DNA from: Mytilus californianus | Taxonomy: Eukaryota > Mollusca > Bivalvia > Mytilida > Mytilidae | Assembly (NCBI RefSeq): GCF_021869535.1 | Contig: NW_026262738.1 | Coordinates: 496,001-560,000 of the forward strand | Direction: 5' to 3' | Length of the DNA stretch: 64,000 bases | Shown here: piece by piece, positions 32,263 through 44,490 of the stretch | How positions within the stretch are numbered: the stretch's first letter is position 1 | How the letters are laid out: the number at the start of each line of letters is the position of its first letter | The notes under the pieces: generated by a model | The model's database searches: none | What the model saw: only the letters and a program-made list of their open reading frames with translations | What the model was told of the DNA's origin: nothing | Made by a program: the position numbers and the translations under genes

Positions 32263-34514
32263 AAACGAAAACTGTACTGAATGTTGGCAAAAAGACGCAC
32301 ACGAGAACTGTAATCTGTTCTATTCTGTGCCAGAAGAAAGTGCCGAATCAGTTCAAGTAAACGATGTTACACCAGACAGTACGAGAGAAGCAAATTGGCT
32401 TGAAAAGTGGACACACGATGAATTGGTTGATATACAGGCAAATGATCCAGATATCAACGCTGTAATTATAATGAAACGAAATTCTAATGAAAGACCGCGA
32501 AATTTTGAGATACTTACAAATTGTCAAAATATTATGGCGACTATGGGATACGTTAGAAGTGCAGAATGACTCCTTTTTCGGATGATGCCAAATTCGAAAC
32601 AATTAATAGCACCGCCTGAAATCCGAGAAACAATTTTCGAACAGTTTCATACAAATCGTATAGCTGGGGACTTCGGACGTGACCGAACTTTGGCAACCAT
32701 GAAAATAAACGTTTCTATTGGCCAGATATGTCTAGTACAGTTGCTAGATGGTGCAGAAGTTGTGATTTATGTGCTCGATGCAAACCAGGTCCAGGAAGCG
32801 GTCGTGCGCCTTTGACCCAATCAGAATTTAGTTTTCCACCAGAAAGAATTATTATTCATAGTCGGTCCGCTTCCCATTACTAGAAACGGTAAAGAGTATA
32901 TCATAGTAGTGGGAGATTATTTTTCTAAATGGAAGGAAGCCTATGCGTCAGAGGATCATACTGCTCAAACTGTTGCAGGCTTACTATTGACTCAATTTAT
33001 ATGACGTTTCGGTTGTCCGCTTACAATCCATACGGATCAGGGTCGCGACTTCGAGAGTAATTTGTTCTAAAGCATATGTCAAAAATTAGAAATTGAAAAG
33101 ACACGAACTGTCCCGTACCGACCTCAGTCAGACGGACTTGTAGAGCGTTATAGCCGCACTTTAAAACGGTTACTGGCTATGTTCGTTTATGTTCATCGTA
33201 ATGATTGGGACGATCATCTACCATATATGATGATGGCATATCGTGCAACCGAGCATGAAAGTACCAAATGCACCCCAAATTTAATCATGTTTGGCAGAGA
33301 AATACTTTTTTCCGGTAGATTTGATGTTTGGCTTACCCTCAAATACAAAAACTTCACTTTGTCAAATTGAATTTGTTGAATGGGCCAAAAGCTCAATGCG
33401 AAAAGCTTTTCAGTTTGTGGCAGAAAATTTGAAAACTGCTGCCAGAAGGCAGAAAAACTATTATGACAAAAAGTTAAAGGTCAGGGATTTTGAGCTCAAC
33501 ACCTGGGTATGGCGCTGGTATCCCCCCTATGTTAACCAAAGTTTAGGATTGGGATGGACGGGTCCCTATCTTGTACTACAGAAATTATCTGATGTCAACT
33601 ACCAAATACAAAGGGATGAGTATTCTCTTCCGATTGTAGTACACGTGGACCAACTCAAACCTTATGAAGAAACTAGGCCCGCACTCAACTGGAATCTTTT
33701 AGATGAGAGTGCTTTAACCGAAACTGACGAAGTACCGGAGGTGGAACAAGAAGAACTAGTGTCTAAAACCCATGTAGTCACTAGAGGAGGACGTAGAGTT
33801 TAACCGAGAGAAAGATATTCTCCCGGGCCCATTTAGTTAAATGTCTGTAAATAATATATATTTCACTTACATACAACAAATTGTGTAAACTAAAATGAGA
33901 TATACCACCGTAAAAAAAATCTGTATATAGATTTGATATTTTTTATTAAGAAATTGTTACATATATTGCGACAATGGTGAAACAATGATAAAGATGATGA
34001 TGATTATGACAATGATGATGAAAATGATAATGATGATGATGATGATGATAATTGCTTTTAAACTTGCGGTCATAGATATACAAAATTAAATATTTTTGTG
34101 ATTGTTTTTCTTATTGTTTCGTATTTATAATTTAATACTGTTGTACATAAATATAATTCATGTTTAATATGATGATTAAAATTGTTGTATGTTTCCAGGA
34201 TGGAAGACTTTGTAAATGTTCATGCAGATGAAAAAGAATTAAATGATTTTACGGTCAACTATATAAGGAGGCCCTTTGTAAGTTGCATGACCTGAATTGT
34301 TGCCAGTTGCTCATCTGTACAATTTGAAACATACCGGGAGTACATGAATCACTGGAACAACTTTCATGTAGAGTTCCTTAACTTACATATTCGCCGCATT
34401 GGTCAGAGTTGGAGGGTAAAAGGCCGCTTGACGAGCCACCTCAAATTCAAACATTTTGTAACCCCGGAAAAAGTGGAGGAACACGGTAGACCCAGAGAAA
34501 GTGGAGGAACACGG
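32233..34514 (+). repeat. 2,282-bp tandem unit, copy 2
   Basis: Near-identical to copy 1; I noted only CTGTCCCGTACC and a private G (TTACTGGCTATG near 33175). The junction reads AACACGG/ACTTTCCCG, with GG shared with the parental left border (GATGG/ACTTTCCCG). Confidence 0.97.
32322..33803 (+). pseudogene. gypsy integrase, copy 2
   Basis: Same structure and same inactivating changes as the copy at 30040-31521. Confidence 0.85.
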
Positions 34515-34544
34515 ACTTTCCCGTTTACCGAAGCGTTAATGTAA
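34200..34544 (+). pseudogene. third ORF, copy 2
   Basis: Duplicate of the frame at 31918, with the same TGA and the same acceptor-like sequence upstream. Confidence 0.4.
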
Positions 34545-36795
34545 AAACGAAAACTGTACTGAATGTTGGCAAAAAGACGCACACGAGAACTGTAATCTGT
34601 TCTATTCTGTGCCAGAAGAAAGTGCCGAATCAGTTCAAGTAAACGATGTTACACCAGACAGTACGAGAGAAGCAAATTGGCTTGAAAAGTGGACACACGA
34701 TGAATTGGTTGATATACAGGCAAATGATCCAGATATCAACGCTGTAATTATAATGAAACGAAATTCTAATGAAAGACCGCGAAATTTTGAGATACTTACA
34801 AATTGTCAAAATATTATGGCGACTATGGGATACGTTAGAAGTGCAGAATGACTCCTTTTTCGGATGATGCCAAATTCGAAACAATTAATAGCACCGCCTG
34901 AAATCCGAGAAACAATTTTCGAACAGTTTCATACAAATCGTATAGCTTGGGACTTCGGACGTGACCGAACTTTGGCAACCATGAAAATAAACGTTTCTAT
35001 TGGCCAGATATGTCTAGTACAGTTGCTAGATGGTGCAGAAGTTGTGATTTATGTGCTCGATGCAAACCAGGTCCAGGAAGCGGTCGTGCGCCTTTGACCC
35101 AATCAGAATTTAGTTTTCCACCAGAAAGAATTATTATTCATAGTCGGTCCGCTTCCCATTACTAGAAACGGTAAAGAGTATATCATAGTAGTGGGAGATT
35201 ATTTTTCTAAATGGAAGGAAGCCTATGCGTCAGAGGATCATACTGCTCAAACTGTTGCAGGCTTACTATTGACTCAATTTATATGACGTTTCGGTTGTCC
35301 GCTTACAATCCATACGGATCAGGGTCGCGACTTCGAGAGTAATTTGTTCTAAAGCATATGTCAAAAATTAGAAATTGAAAAGACACGAACTGTCCCGTAC
35401 CGACCTCAGTCAGACGGACTTGTAGAGCGTTATAGCCGCACTTTAAAACGGTTACTAGCTATGTTCGTTTATGTTCATCGTAATGATTGGGACGATCATC
35501 TACCATATATGATGATGGCATATCGTGCAACCGAGCATGAAAGTACCAAATGCACCCCAAATTTAATCATGTTTGGCAGAGAAATACTTTTTTCCGGTAG
35601 ATTTGATGTTTGGCTTACCCTCAAATACAAAAACTTCACTTTGTCAAATTGAATTTGTTGAATGGGCCAAAAGCTCAATGCGAAAAGCTTTTCAGTTTGT
35701 GGCAGAAAATTTGAAAACTGCTGCCAGAAGGCAGAAAAACTATTATGACAAAAAGTTAAAGGTCAGGGATTTTGAGCTCAACACCTGGGTATGGCGCTGG
35801 TATCCCCCTATGTTAACCAAAGTTTAGGATTGGGATGGACGGGTCCCTATCTTGTACTACAGAAATTATCTGATGTCAACTACCAAATACAAAGGGATGA
35901 GTATTCTCTTCCGATTGTAGTACACGTGGACCAACTCAAACCTTATGAAGAAACTAGGCCCGCACTCAACTGGAATCTTTTAGATGAGAGTGCTTTAACC
36001 GAAACTGACGAAGTACCGGAGGTGGAACAAGAAGAACTAGTGTCTAAAACCCATGTAGTCACTAGAGGAGGACGTAGAGTTTAACCGAGAGAAAGATATT
36101 CTCCCGGGCCCATTTAGTTAAATGTCTGTAAATAATATATATTTCACTTACATACAACAAATTGTGTAAACTAAAATGAGATATACCACCGTAAAAAAAA
36201 TCTGTATATAGATTTGATATTTTTTATTAAGAAATTGTTACATATATTGCGACAATGGTGAAACAATGATAAAGATGATGATGATTATGACAATGATGAT
36301 GAAAATGATAATGATGATGATGATGATGATAATTGCTTTTAAACTTGCGGTCATAGATATACAAAATTAAATATTTTTGTGATTGTTTTTCTTATTGTTT
36401 CGTATTTATAATTTAATACTGTTGTACATAAATATAATTCATGTTTAATATGATGATTAAAATTGTTGTATGTTTCCAGGATGGAAGACTTTGTAAATGT
36501 TCATGCAGATGAAAAAGAATTAAATGATTTTACGGTCAACTATATAAGGAGGCCCTTTGTAAGTTGCATGACCTGAATTGTTGCCAGTTGCTCATCTGTA
36601 CAATTTGAAACATACCGGGAGTACATGAATCACTGGAACAACTTTCATGTAGAGTTCCTTAACTTACATATTCGCCGCATTGGTCAGAGTTGGAGGGTAA
36701 AAGGCCGCTTGACGAGCCACCTCAAATTCAAACATTTTGTAACCCCGGAAAAAGTGGAGGAACACGGTAGACCCAGAGAAAGTGGAGGAACACGG
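34515..36795 (+). repeat. 2,281-bp tandem unit, copy 3
   Basis: As copy 2 but with a T in GCTTGGGAC (near 34948) and a one-base deletion in a C-run near 35808 that splits the terminal frame. After its end the single-copy 3' part of the element resumes (GTAGAGTAAAAC). Confidence 0.97.
34604..36084 (+). pseudogene. gypsy integrase, copy 3
   Basis: Same as the other copies, with one additional frame break from the single-base deletion near 35808. Confidence 0.85.
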
Positions 36796-36797
36796 TA
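36481..36797 (+). pseudogene. third ORF, copy 3
   Basis: Duplicate of the frame at 31918; here it ends at the element's own TAG after AACACGG because the tandem array stops. Confidence 0.4.
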
Positions 36798-36905
36798 GAG
36801 TAAAACATAAAGTAAATGAACGCTATATCGCCCCGGGCGAAAAAATCTTCGCCAGAAGGCAAACAGCACAAGAAACATTGGCATTCAAGAAGGAGCAAGC
36901 TTCTC

Positions 36906-36921
36906 AAAAAAGAAGGCAAAA
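36906..36921 (+). other. polypurine tract
   Basis: AAAAAAGAAGGCAAAA directly before the 3' LTR; expected site of plus-strand priming. One C interrupts it. Confidence 0.6.
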
Positions 36922-37085
36922 TGTAATTTTGTACTTTGTTATAATAAAAGCTGTACTTTAAAATCTTTGTTTTCAAAGCATATACAAGCATCCGAGAGAT
37001 ACGAACCAGGACGAGTTCTCCACTACACGGTCCAGGACTAGTCCCTACCGAACCCCACCGTGTACTGGGACCTGTTCCTGTTACA
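36922..37085 (+). repeat. 3' LTR (164 bp)
   Basis: Begins TGTAATTTTG right after the purine tract and ends CCTGTTACA. Contains ATAATAAAAG (polyadenylation-like). The 5' LTR is a shortened version. Confidence 0.8.
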
Positions 37086-38690
37086 CTGGCAAAAGTATGT
37101 CACCTTGACCATCGTTTCATGCTATACTTGTTTTGGTCATATCTAAGATACTGTGGCATACATCAGTGCTATCACATAGTGATAAATTATTTGCTATATT
37201 TTCTCCACTCTTGATTTCAATGAAAAAACAAAATTTGGTTCAATATTATTCATAATGTCACGATGAATTACGATGTTATTCAATTTTGAGATGTAAAAAA
37301 AAAACAGGGGGCCATCCAATCTTTTTATTGAAAAATAAGTAAATTGTAGTCTCTATATCTGTACATATGCATTTTATTTATAAACACTTTATATTAATAA
37401 TATGCCTTTTATTAAATCACACATTTAAATAGTGTAGAAAAACTTGAATGGTATATCTATGTATATCCAGAAAAAATACATTTCAGATATTATTATATAT
37501 TATAAATAATAAGTTTAAACTTGTAAAAATGAATTTTACAAAAGCCCTAGCGATATATTCAGTGATTTTTTTTTTTAAATTCCAAAAGAGAGGCGAAAGA
37601 TACCAAAGGGACATTCAAACTCATAGGTCAAAAAAATACTGACAACGCCATGGCTAAAAAAAAAAAGAGAAACAGACAAACAACAGTACACAAAACACAA
37701 CATTGAAAACTAAAGACTGACAAACAATTTCAGGGATTTTACAAAATCACTAATTAAATCGCTGTAACATATTATACATATAAATTGGCGATAATGTATA
37801 TAATATATTGATAGAAATGTTTAAAGGGGCATTAGCTACGAGATATGAAAAAATAAAATATGATATTTATTTTTTGTTCAATCACTAATGAAAGTGAAAT
37901 AGTGAAATAATAATTCGCTTTTAGAAGCCAGTTTGGTTCAATTTTGTCAAAATAAGCTAAGAAACATCGCTGATGAATTATTCACTTGCAAGTGAATAAT
38001 TCGTACTCATTGAATCCGTATTCATGTGAACTCCAATTTAACCCCTTAGCTAGAAATGGGTTACGCATGAATTAGGCGTGTTCAGTTATTTAAAGGAAAA
38101 GAATGTCAACATTTGAAAGTGAAACAGAGGAAAAACCATTTGAATGACTGATTCGATCAACAAAAACTCATTCTTATACAGGTAAAAACGATGATTAACA
38201 TATATTTTTAACCTATAATATGAAATCAAACAGACCTAGAAAAATCCAATTGCACGAGTTCGCTATCTATTTATATCTTTATTTATATTTATATCGGGTT
38301 ATATGACCGTCGCCATTCTTCGGAGGTTACCACGATGGTTAAATAAATGGTGTCTATACTAAAATACACACGAAATGCTGATACATATTATAGAGCCTAC
38401 ATATATAATATATATGCATTGTAAATTGTTTACTTTAGACTTTCTATAAATTAGATAAACGTTTAAGAATGTTATAAATCAAATATAAGAATTTGAGTCA
38501 AATCGGTGAACATGAATTTGACAGCTAGTGCCCCTTTAAATGCCTAATGTAGGAAGGATACTTCACTAAGTGTAAGTTCAACCCTTCAGAACGACACACA
38601 AATTATCTCTTCTCTTCCATAACCCTGATATACGATAAGTAGTTATATATTCTGACGTCCATACGAAAAAGACGCTCGAACGAATGTTTT
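37086..38690. other. non-coding, with a dispersed repeat and a palindrome
   Basis: No gene. 37577-37735 (GAGGCGAAAGATACCAAAGG ... AACTAAAGACTGACAAAC) resembles another short repeat I associate with bivalve genomes. A 28-bp perfect palindrome sits at 37975-38002. Confidence 0.55.
37975..38002. repeat. 28-bp perfect palindrome
   Basis: The half-site GAATTATTCACTTG is followed directly by its exact reverse complement. Function unknown; could be the centre of a degraded inverted-repeat element. Confidence 0.9.
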
Positions 38691-39545
38691 AATAAAAAGA
38701 GTGAGATTTAGCTACGTAGGGATTTTATTTGGGATGGTAAAGTGAATCAAGTAGACCGTAAGGTTTGTTGTTTAGATGTAAAAAAAAAAGGGGGGGGCAT
38801 GGGGATGGTAAATTTGGATAGTTGGATAGAAAGTAAATATATCAAATCGTTATATACGATATTACACCAGCCATTATCTAGTTGGAATGCAATAGGTAAA
38901 TTTTGGTTAAAAATATGGGACGATAATATCAAAGATTTTAAATCGTGCAATGAAATATACCAACAACTAAAAGATAAACCTAATTGTATTTCGGAATACT
39001 CGCGAATTAAAAGTTCCATACCACAAACATTCATGCAGATTTTTGAAAAACAAAGATGTTCAAAGCACTTCAAAAAGCCACATAATCAAAATTTCTGAAA
39101 ACTTTGAATTTCTAAATCCAGATAATAAAATCATTAAAATTAAAGATTTGACATTAAAATATCTTCAGCTAAACATAAACATAACTGAGACCCCTAAGTG
39201 TCAAACAAAATGGGAAAATTTGTATAGCGAGATTATAAATAGGGAAAAAAATTGGCTAAATCTCAGTAAAATGGATATTAATAGAAAAGTTAAAGAATTT
39301 CAATGGAAATGTATACACAGGATTATATATACTGAAAACAGACTGCAAATAATGCATATGTCAAACGGGAAATGACTCTTATGTGATGAAAATAATAATA
39401 TTGAAACTCTTGTCAGAGCATTTATTTTATCAATGTAACAATGTTTAGCCATTGATAGAAACAGTTGTCAGAAATTTACAACTTTGTAACTTAATAAATA
39501 ACGAGGCACTCGTTGAAAAAGATATTCTATTAGGAATATGTGCAG
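38690..39545 (+). pseudogene. L1/Tx1-like LINE, 3' part of ORF2, upstream of insertion
   Basis: Reads DFIWDGKVNQVDRKVCCLD, then a G-run that may shift frame, GGMGMVNLDSWIESKYIKSL, and many W/F residues (FWLKIWDDNIKDF). A shift near 39050-39090 leads to KVKEFQWKCIHRIIYTENRL and a degraded C-x-x-C/HL zinc-like end. The F-I-W-x-G-K ... G-G-x-G-M-x-N-L block is typical of the region after the RT domain in L1/Tx1-type LINEs. It is 5'-truncated and interrupted at 39546-39551 by an inverted-repeat element. The reading frame continues at 42677. Confidence 0.7.
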
Positions 39546-39599
39546 ATAATTTATGGCATGGTATTGGTTGCAAAAAATTGATATTTTTCATTTAAATGC

Positions 39600-39790
39600 A
39601 ATATTTCTTATTTAATTGGTATATTTCTTCATTTAAATGCAATATTTTTTTTTCATTCAAATGGTATAATTTTTCATTCAAATGTTATAATTTTCATTGA
39701 AATGCAACAGTTTTTATTCAATTGGTATAAATTGTCATTTGAATGCAATATCTTTTTATTCAATTGGTATAGTAGTTTTTTTATTTATAT
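39600..39790. repeat. degenerate ~21-bp array in left TIR of element Z
   Basis: Variants of CATTCAAATGGTATAATTTTT alternate with CATTTAAATGCAATATTT. Reverse-complement partner of the larger array at 42060-42640. Confidence 0.8.
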
Positions 39791-40119
39791 GCAATAATTG
39801 CATTATGGGAAATTCTTTGACGTCATAAGGTCAAATTTGCAACAACGTTTGTGATTGGTCGGAAATTGTTTGGATTTCTCCCCTTTCTTTCAAAACATGG
39901 GTGACCAAGAATTAAAAAACGCGTCAGAATATCGCCCCTCTAACTAAATCTAACGTTCGTGCGAGTCCTGCACTGGCTGTTAAAATCTTGTGGTCATAAC
40001 TAGTATTTCTATTGCAAAATTTCGATGGTCAAAACGTTCGGTCCACTTTTCAAAAACCGTTTCATTGTATATGGATTTATATGCAAGTATATCGTTTTTT
40101 TTTTAAATAGATTAGACAC

Positions 40120-40310
40120 CGTTGGTTTTCCCGTTTGAATGGTTTTACACTACAAATTTTTGGGGGCCTTTTATAGCTTGCTGTTCGGTTTGAGCCAAGG
40201 CTCCGTGTTGAAGACCGTACGTTGACCTTTAATGGTTTACATTTACAAATTATGACTTGGATGGAGAGTTGTCTCATCGGCACTCATACCACATCTTCTT
40301 ATATCTATAT
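40120..40310 (+). repeat. short dispersed repeat (~190 bp), copy 2
   Basis: Same family as 11675-11870 (GGTTTTCCCGTTTGAATGG ... CTTTTATAGCTTGCTG ... GTTGTCTCATCGGCACTC). Lies inside element Z. Confidence 0.75.
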
Positions 40311-40859
40311 ACAACGTAAACCAGACGTTTCTCAGACTGTTTTTTTATTTTTAATAGATCCTTTGCCGCGCGTTGTGTACTGATTGATAACTCAGTCTGG
40401 GAGAACAAGATTTATTTCAGTACCAGTTGTAATTAGATTTGGTTGAGCAAACTTCCAGTAATTGCAAATACTCTTATGTCGGTGCTTTGTGTCTATTGTC
40501 AGTGAAAAAAACTATATGAATTAAGTTTTTTTTTATCTTACATTGAACTTTTGATGTCGTCCCTAATGTGCAAAAAAATAGATAAGGGGCAGGACCAAAC
40601 TTATAGATAACATAATAAAGAAATGATGAAATATACAGAATACGTTGATTGACTTTTGGTTGCCTTATGTCCAGTGGCAAATATGTCACGCATGTTTAGG
40701 ACAAATATAATAGAGATCAAAGGATAAAGAATAGAGTGAAATGGTAAAAACTAAAAGATATAGAATTATAGAAACCCCTACCCTCACACACACACCATAA
40801 CCATTACTGCCAATACTCGCATATATACATCTCTATACAAATATCTAAATTTGAACCTA

Positions 40860-40905
40860 CCCCCCCCCCCCCCCCCCCCACCCCCCACCCCCCACCCCCT
40901 TCCTC
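40860..40905. repeat. C-rich homopolymer tract
   Basis: A run of about 19 C followed by CCCCCCA repeats. Likely length-polymorphic and error-prone. Confidence 0.95.
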
Positions 40906-42059
40906 TAGACACCGAGCTTTTGGATCCGCCCTGGTTAAATGTGTCTAATTATATACATTTTGTACGGGTCTAGATAATAGCTAAACGTACAATCATATAA
41001 TTTGTTGGATACCTAATTATATCATATAATGTGTCACAAAATAAACTTGTATACCCCCCTTCCCAATGCAGTATTGAAAAGTAAATCATTTAAAAGTCCT
41101 GAAGATAAAATATGTTTTGAAATATTCCCTGCATACTTATTTATGCAAAGACATATAGTAATTATTGAACTACTGTGGGGCTTGAAAAAAAATCTATTTA
41201 AGGGATTAGGAGACGAGAACAGTAAAAAAAAAAAGCTCAGCAACGAATCCTAAATGTAAAATGATTAGCAGCATAAGACATGAGAGCACATATTATAGAT
41301 AGTATTAAATATGAAGTTCACGCCTCATATAGTGAAGTCCTATGTCATAGGACTATTGTTGTAACATGGGTTAGTAACTGGTTCCAATTTATCCTGAATT
41401 GTCTTTATTAAAGAATTAGTTCCGAAGTATAACAGCTTATGTCTCTACTTGTGGGTTTCTGGTTCTGCTGTCGTAATTAGGTGATTTTTTTTCTACATGT
41501 AGTAAAAAAGAGGGGGCTTAGTCCAAATAATTGTAACGTCCTGGGTGCTTTGTATTCTTTTTTCATGTGTGCCTACCTGCAACGTCTCTGAGGATCAAGA
41601 AAAGTAAAAAATATATAGCACTAAAGAACGTTATGATTACATATATCTGGACTTAGAAGGGGGAGGGGGGCTAGCTATGTATTTTTTTTTTATTTAAATG
41701 TGTAGACTGTAGGAGAGTTTCTTCAGAAAAGGTTTTCATTGGAGATTTTTTTGCCATGCACGCAGGCATCTGTTTCTCTATCCATGAACAAGTTGTGTGT
41801 CAAATTAATTATTATTACTTGTCACTCGCATTTTTTGCTCGTCCAGGCCATTATTGGCATTAACAGCCAGTGCAAGAACTCGCACGAACGCCAAATTTAG
41901 TTAGAGGGGCGATATTCTGACGCGTTTTTTAATTCTTGGTCACTCAAGTTTAGAAAGAAAGGGGAGAAATCTAAACAATTACCGACCAATCACAAACGTT
42001 GTTGCAAATTTGACCTTATGACGTCAAAGAATTTCCCATAATGCAATTATTGCATATAA

Positions 42060-42640
42060 ATAAAAAAACTACTATACCAATTGAATAAAAAATATTGCAT
42101 TTGAACGAAAATTATACCATTTGAATGAAAAATTATACAATAATACCATTTGAATGAAAAATTATACCATCTGAATGAAAAATTATACCATTTGAATGAA
42201 AAATTATACCATCTGAATAAAAAATATTGCATTTGAACGAAAATTATATCATTTGAATGAAAAATTATACCATTTGAATGAAAAATTATACCATATGAAT
42301 AAAAAATATTGCATTTGAACGAAAATTATACCATTTGAATGAAAAATTATACCATTTGAATGAAAAATTATACCATCTGAATGAAAAATTATACCATTTG
42401 AATGAAAAATTATACCATCTGAATAAAAAATATTGCATTTGAACGAAAATTATACCATTTGAATGAAAAATTATACCATTTGAATGAAAAATTATACCAT
42501 TTGAATGAAAAATTATACCATCTGAATAAAAAATATGGCATTTAAATGAAAAAATATACCATTCAAATAAAAAAAATATTGCATTTAAATGAAGATATAT
42601 ACCAATTAAATAAGAAATATTGCATTTAAATGAAAAATTA
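42060..42640. repeat. 21-bp minisatellite in right TIR of element Z
   Basis: About 25 units of ACCATTTGAATGAAAAATTAT with variants ACCATCTGAATG... and interspersed AATAAAAAATATTGCATTTG units in a higher-order pattern. Expanded about threefold relative to the left TIR. Because 21 is a multiple of 3, the array stays open as a heptapeptide-repeat frame on the minus strand (FHSNGII); I regard that as a by-product. Confidence 0.9.
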
Positions 42641-42676
42641 TCAAATTTTTGCAACCAATACCATGCCATAATAATT

Positions 42677-42927
42677 CAAATAATACAATTGTTAACGCAA
42701 TAATACTTTATTTGAAATGGGCTATTTGGAAATTACGTAATAAATGCAAATTTGATAAAATTAAACTGAATATGCAATCTATACAGGCTTTGCTGAAATT
42801 GCACATGAAAAACGAATTAAAACTACTCTTGCTACGCTCGGATATAAAGTATATATGTAGAGCAAAAGTTGAACTCTTTATCGAAAAAATAGAAGAAGAT
42901 ATACTTAGTTCTACTGTTCAAAACTAA
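42677..42927 (+). pseudogene. LINE ORF2 C-terminal end, downstream of insertion
   Basis: Continues the frame interrupted at 39545: NAIILYLKWAIWKLRNKCKF and an amphipathic helical end, stop TAA at about 42925-42927. The W-x-x-R-N-K pattern is typical of LINE ORF2 C-termini. Confidence 0.7.
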
Positions 42928-42930
42928 AGG

Positions 42931-43315
42931 TATGTTCGATTCCATATATAATAATCTTATTGTATTTTAGGAAGAACTTAGTGAACACTATGTTATTTTT
43001 ACAGAAAGAAAACTAATATTTTTACTGTAATCGATATTTGAATCTATGTCTGTGCATATTATGTATATTAGTAAATTACCACATATATCATGCTTCTTAC
43101 TACATTAGTACTTACCACGTGTGCTTTATCCTTTTATAATCCATACGTATATTAGAGAATAATTTCAATTTTTGTTCAATCACATCAACAATTTCCAATT
43201 AAATTATAACTCTCATTTTTCTCAATCAAATATATAGTTTTCAAGTTTAAATCAACACATGGTACATGTAGTCAGTGAACCGGATATACGATAATAATTA
43301 TGTATTACAGTGATG
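42931..43315. other. non-coding, probable LINE 3' flank
   Basis: AT-rich; nothing recognised. Ends at the target duplication CTTATC of the next element. Confidence 0.5.
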
Positions 43316-43349
43316 CTTATCTATGGAACGCCACAGCTGTCTTATGTGG

Positions 43350-43830
43350 AACTCTGATATTACTTTATGTTGTTTTATTATTACTTAATGATATTTTGGC
43401 TTTACTTAATATGGTTTTGACATTACGTAATGATGTTTTGATATAACTCAATATGGAATTGTCATTACTTAATGATATTTCGATATTACACGATATGGTT
43501 TCGTATTGACTTGATATAGTTTTGTCATTACTCAATATGGTTTTGTCATTACTCGATGTGGTTTCACCATTATTTAATGTGGTTGTGTCATTAGTCAATG
43601 TGGTTTTAACATTACTTGATGTGAATGTGACTTAACGTTATGTAGTTGTTTCATTACATGATGTGGTTTTGTTATTTCGTAATGATGATTTGCCTATTCT
43701 TTATATGGTTTTAACATTACGCAATGATGTTTCAAAATTTGACGATTTTACACTACATGATGTGTTTGTTTCATTGTTTGATGTGGTCCTGTCATTCTTT
43801 GATGTGGTTATCCCATTACTTGATGAGGTA
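43350..43830. repeat. 21-bp minisatellite in left TIR of element Y
   Basis: Imperfect 21-bp units of the type TTTGTCATTACTCAATATGGT. On the minus strand it stays open as heptapeptides (TILSNDK, TISSQYE...) for 77 codons at 43365-43598; the inverted copy at 55450-55683 is also open. Contains the unoccupied insertion site of element W at 43708-43715. Confidence 0.88.
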
Positions 43831-44384
43831 AAACCACGTGACCAATTCGGAAAAAAATATGTTCTATTTTTAAACAGATTTCAATATATCGTTAACTTTG
43901 TTTAATGTGCTTTGGATGGGTATCGCTATCCATTGAGTTAAACTTCAAATTAAAGTTCGAGTGGTTGTTCAGAGTTATTTGGTATGAAAAATGGGAACGG
44001 CCGACAATAATAAGAAAAAAAGTATTAAAAAGTTTACAGTATTTCGGACATAATTGGGATATCCCCAAACCACTTGGTCCTGTTGTTTTTATCCTAAGTT
44101 CTCAAACGGAAGCAGTATTTTTGTAATAAATTTGTAAAATATTCCACGGAACCATGTGTCTCGCCTGATATTGCTGCTGTAAGTGTAAAAGCGTCATGTT
44201 GATCGGCTGTACATTTATCTATACATTTTTCGGTAAAAAAAAAAAAATAAAAAAAAAAATGTTTTTCTGTAGATGCTTTTTCTTGAAATTGAGGAATAAC
44301 TCATATACAAGTTTTAAAACACTTCATTGAGGTTTACAAATTTATCATGTCAAAACAGTTTAATTCGGTTTTATTTAACTAAAA

Positions 44385-44490
44385 CAAAACTGTATGGTTT
44401 TCAACAATGAGCAAAACCCATACCCTATAGTAAGCTATAAAAGGTCCCGAAATGAAAAATGTAAAAAACTAGAAAACTAACGATCTATAG
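44385..44490 (-). repeat. short dispersed repeat, copy 3 (partial, inverted)
   Basis: Reverse complement reads GTTAGTTTTCTAG ... CCTTTTATAGCTTACTAT..., matching the 11675 family. Ends beyond about 44385 are lost. Confidence 0.65.

Larger units (their letters stand above)
25611..37085 (+). mobile_element. Ty3/gypsy-type LTR retrotransposon with triplicated 3' half
   Basis: Bounded by short LTR remnants that share sequence, with a tRNA-like primer-binding site after the left one and a purine tract before the right one. Between them are gag, protease, reverse transcriptase, RNase H and integrase-like sequences in the gypsy order, all interrupted by stops and shifts. The segment 29951-36795 is a tandem triplication of the integrase/3' region. 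Without the two extra copies the element would be about 6.9 kb. No matching target duplication was found at the two ends (GCTGA before, CTGGC after). Confidence 0.9.
39552..42670. mobile_element. foldback-like inverted-repeat element Z, 6-bp TSD
   Basis: 3,119 bp. Outer ends TATGGCATGGTATTGG and its reverse complement, flanked by ATAATT at 39546-39551 and 42671-42676. Removing the element and one ATAATT restores an uninterrupted LINE frame across the junction, which proves the borders. TIRs of ~440 bp (left) and ~820 bp (right) each consist of an outer array of ~21-bp units and an inner unique part (39790-39990 / 41850-42045) containing a TGACGTCA site. The interior (39990-41850) has a short dispersed repeat and a C-run but no transposase, so it is non-autonomous. 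Superfamily unknown. Confidence 0.88.

Noticed and set aside
42286..42669. 127-codon frame with FHSNGII repeats as a gene
   Set aside because: Encoded entirely by the 21-bp minisatellite; period divisible by three explains the open frame.
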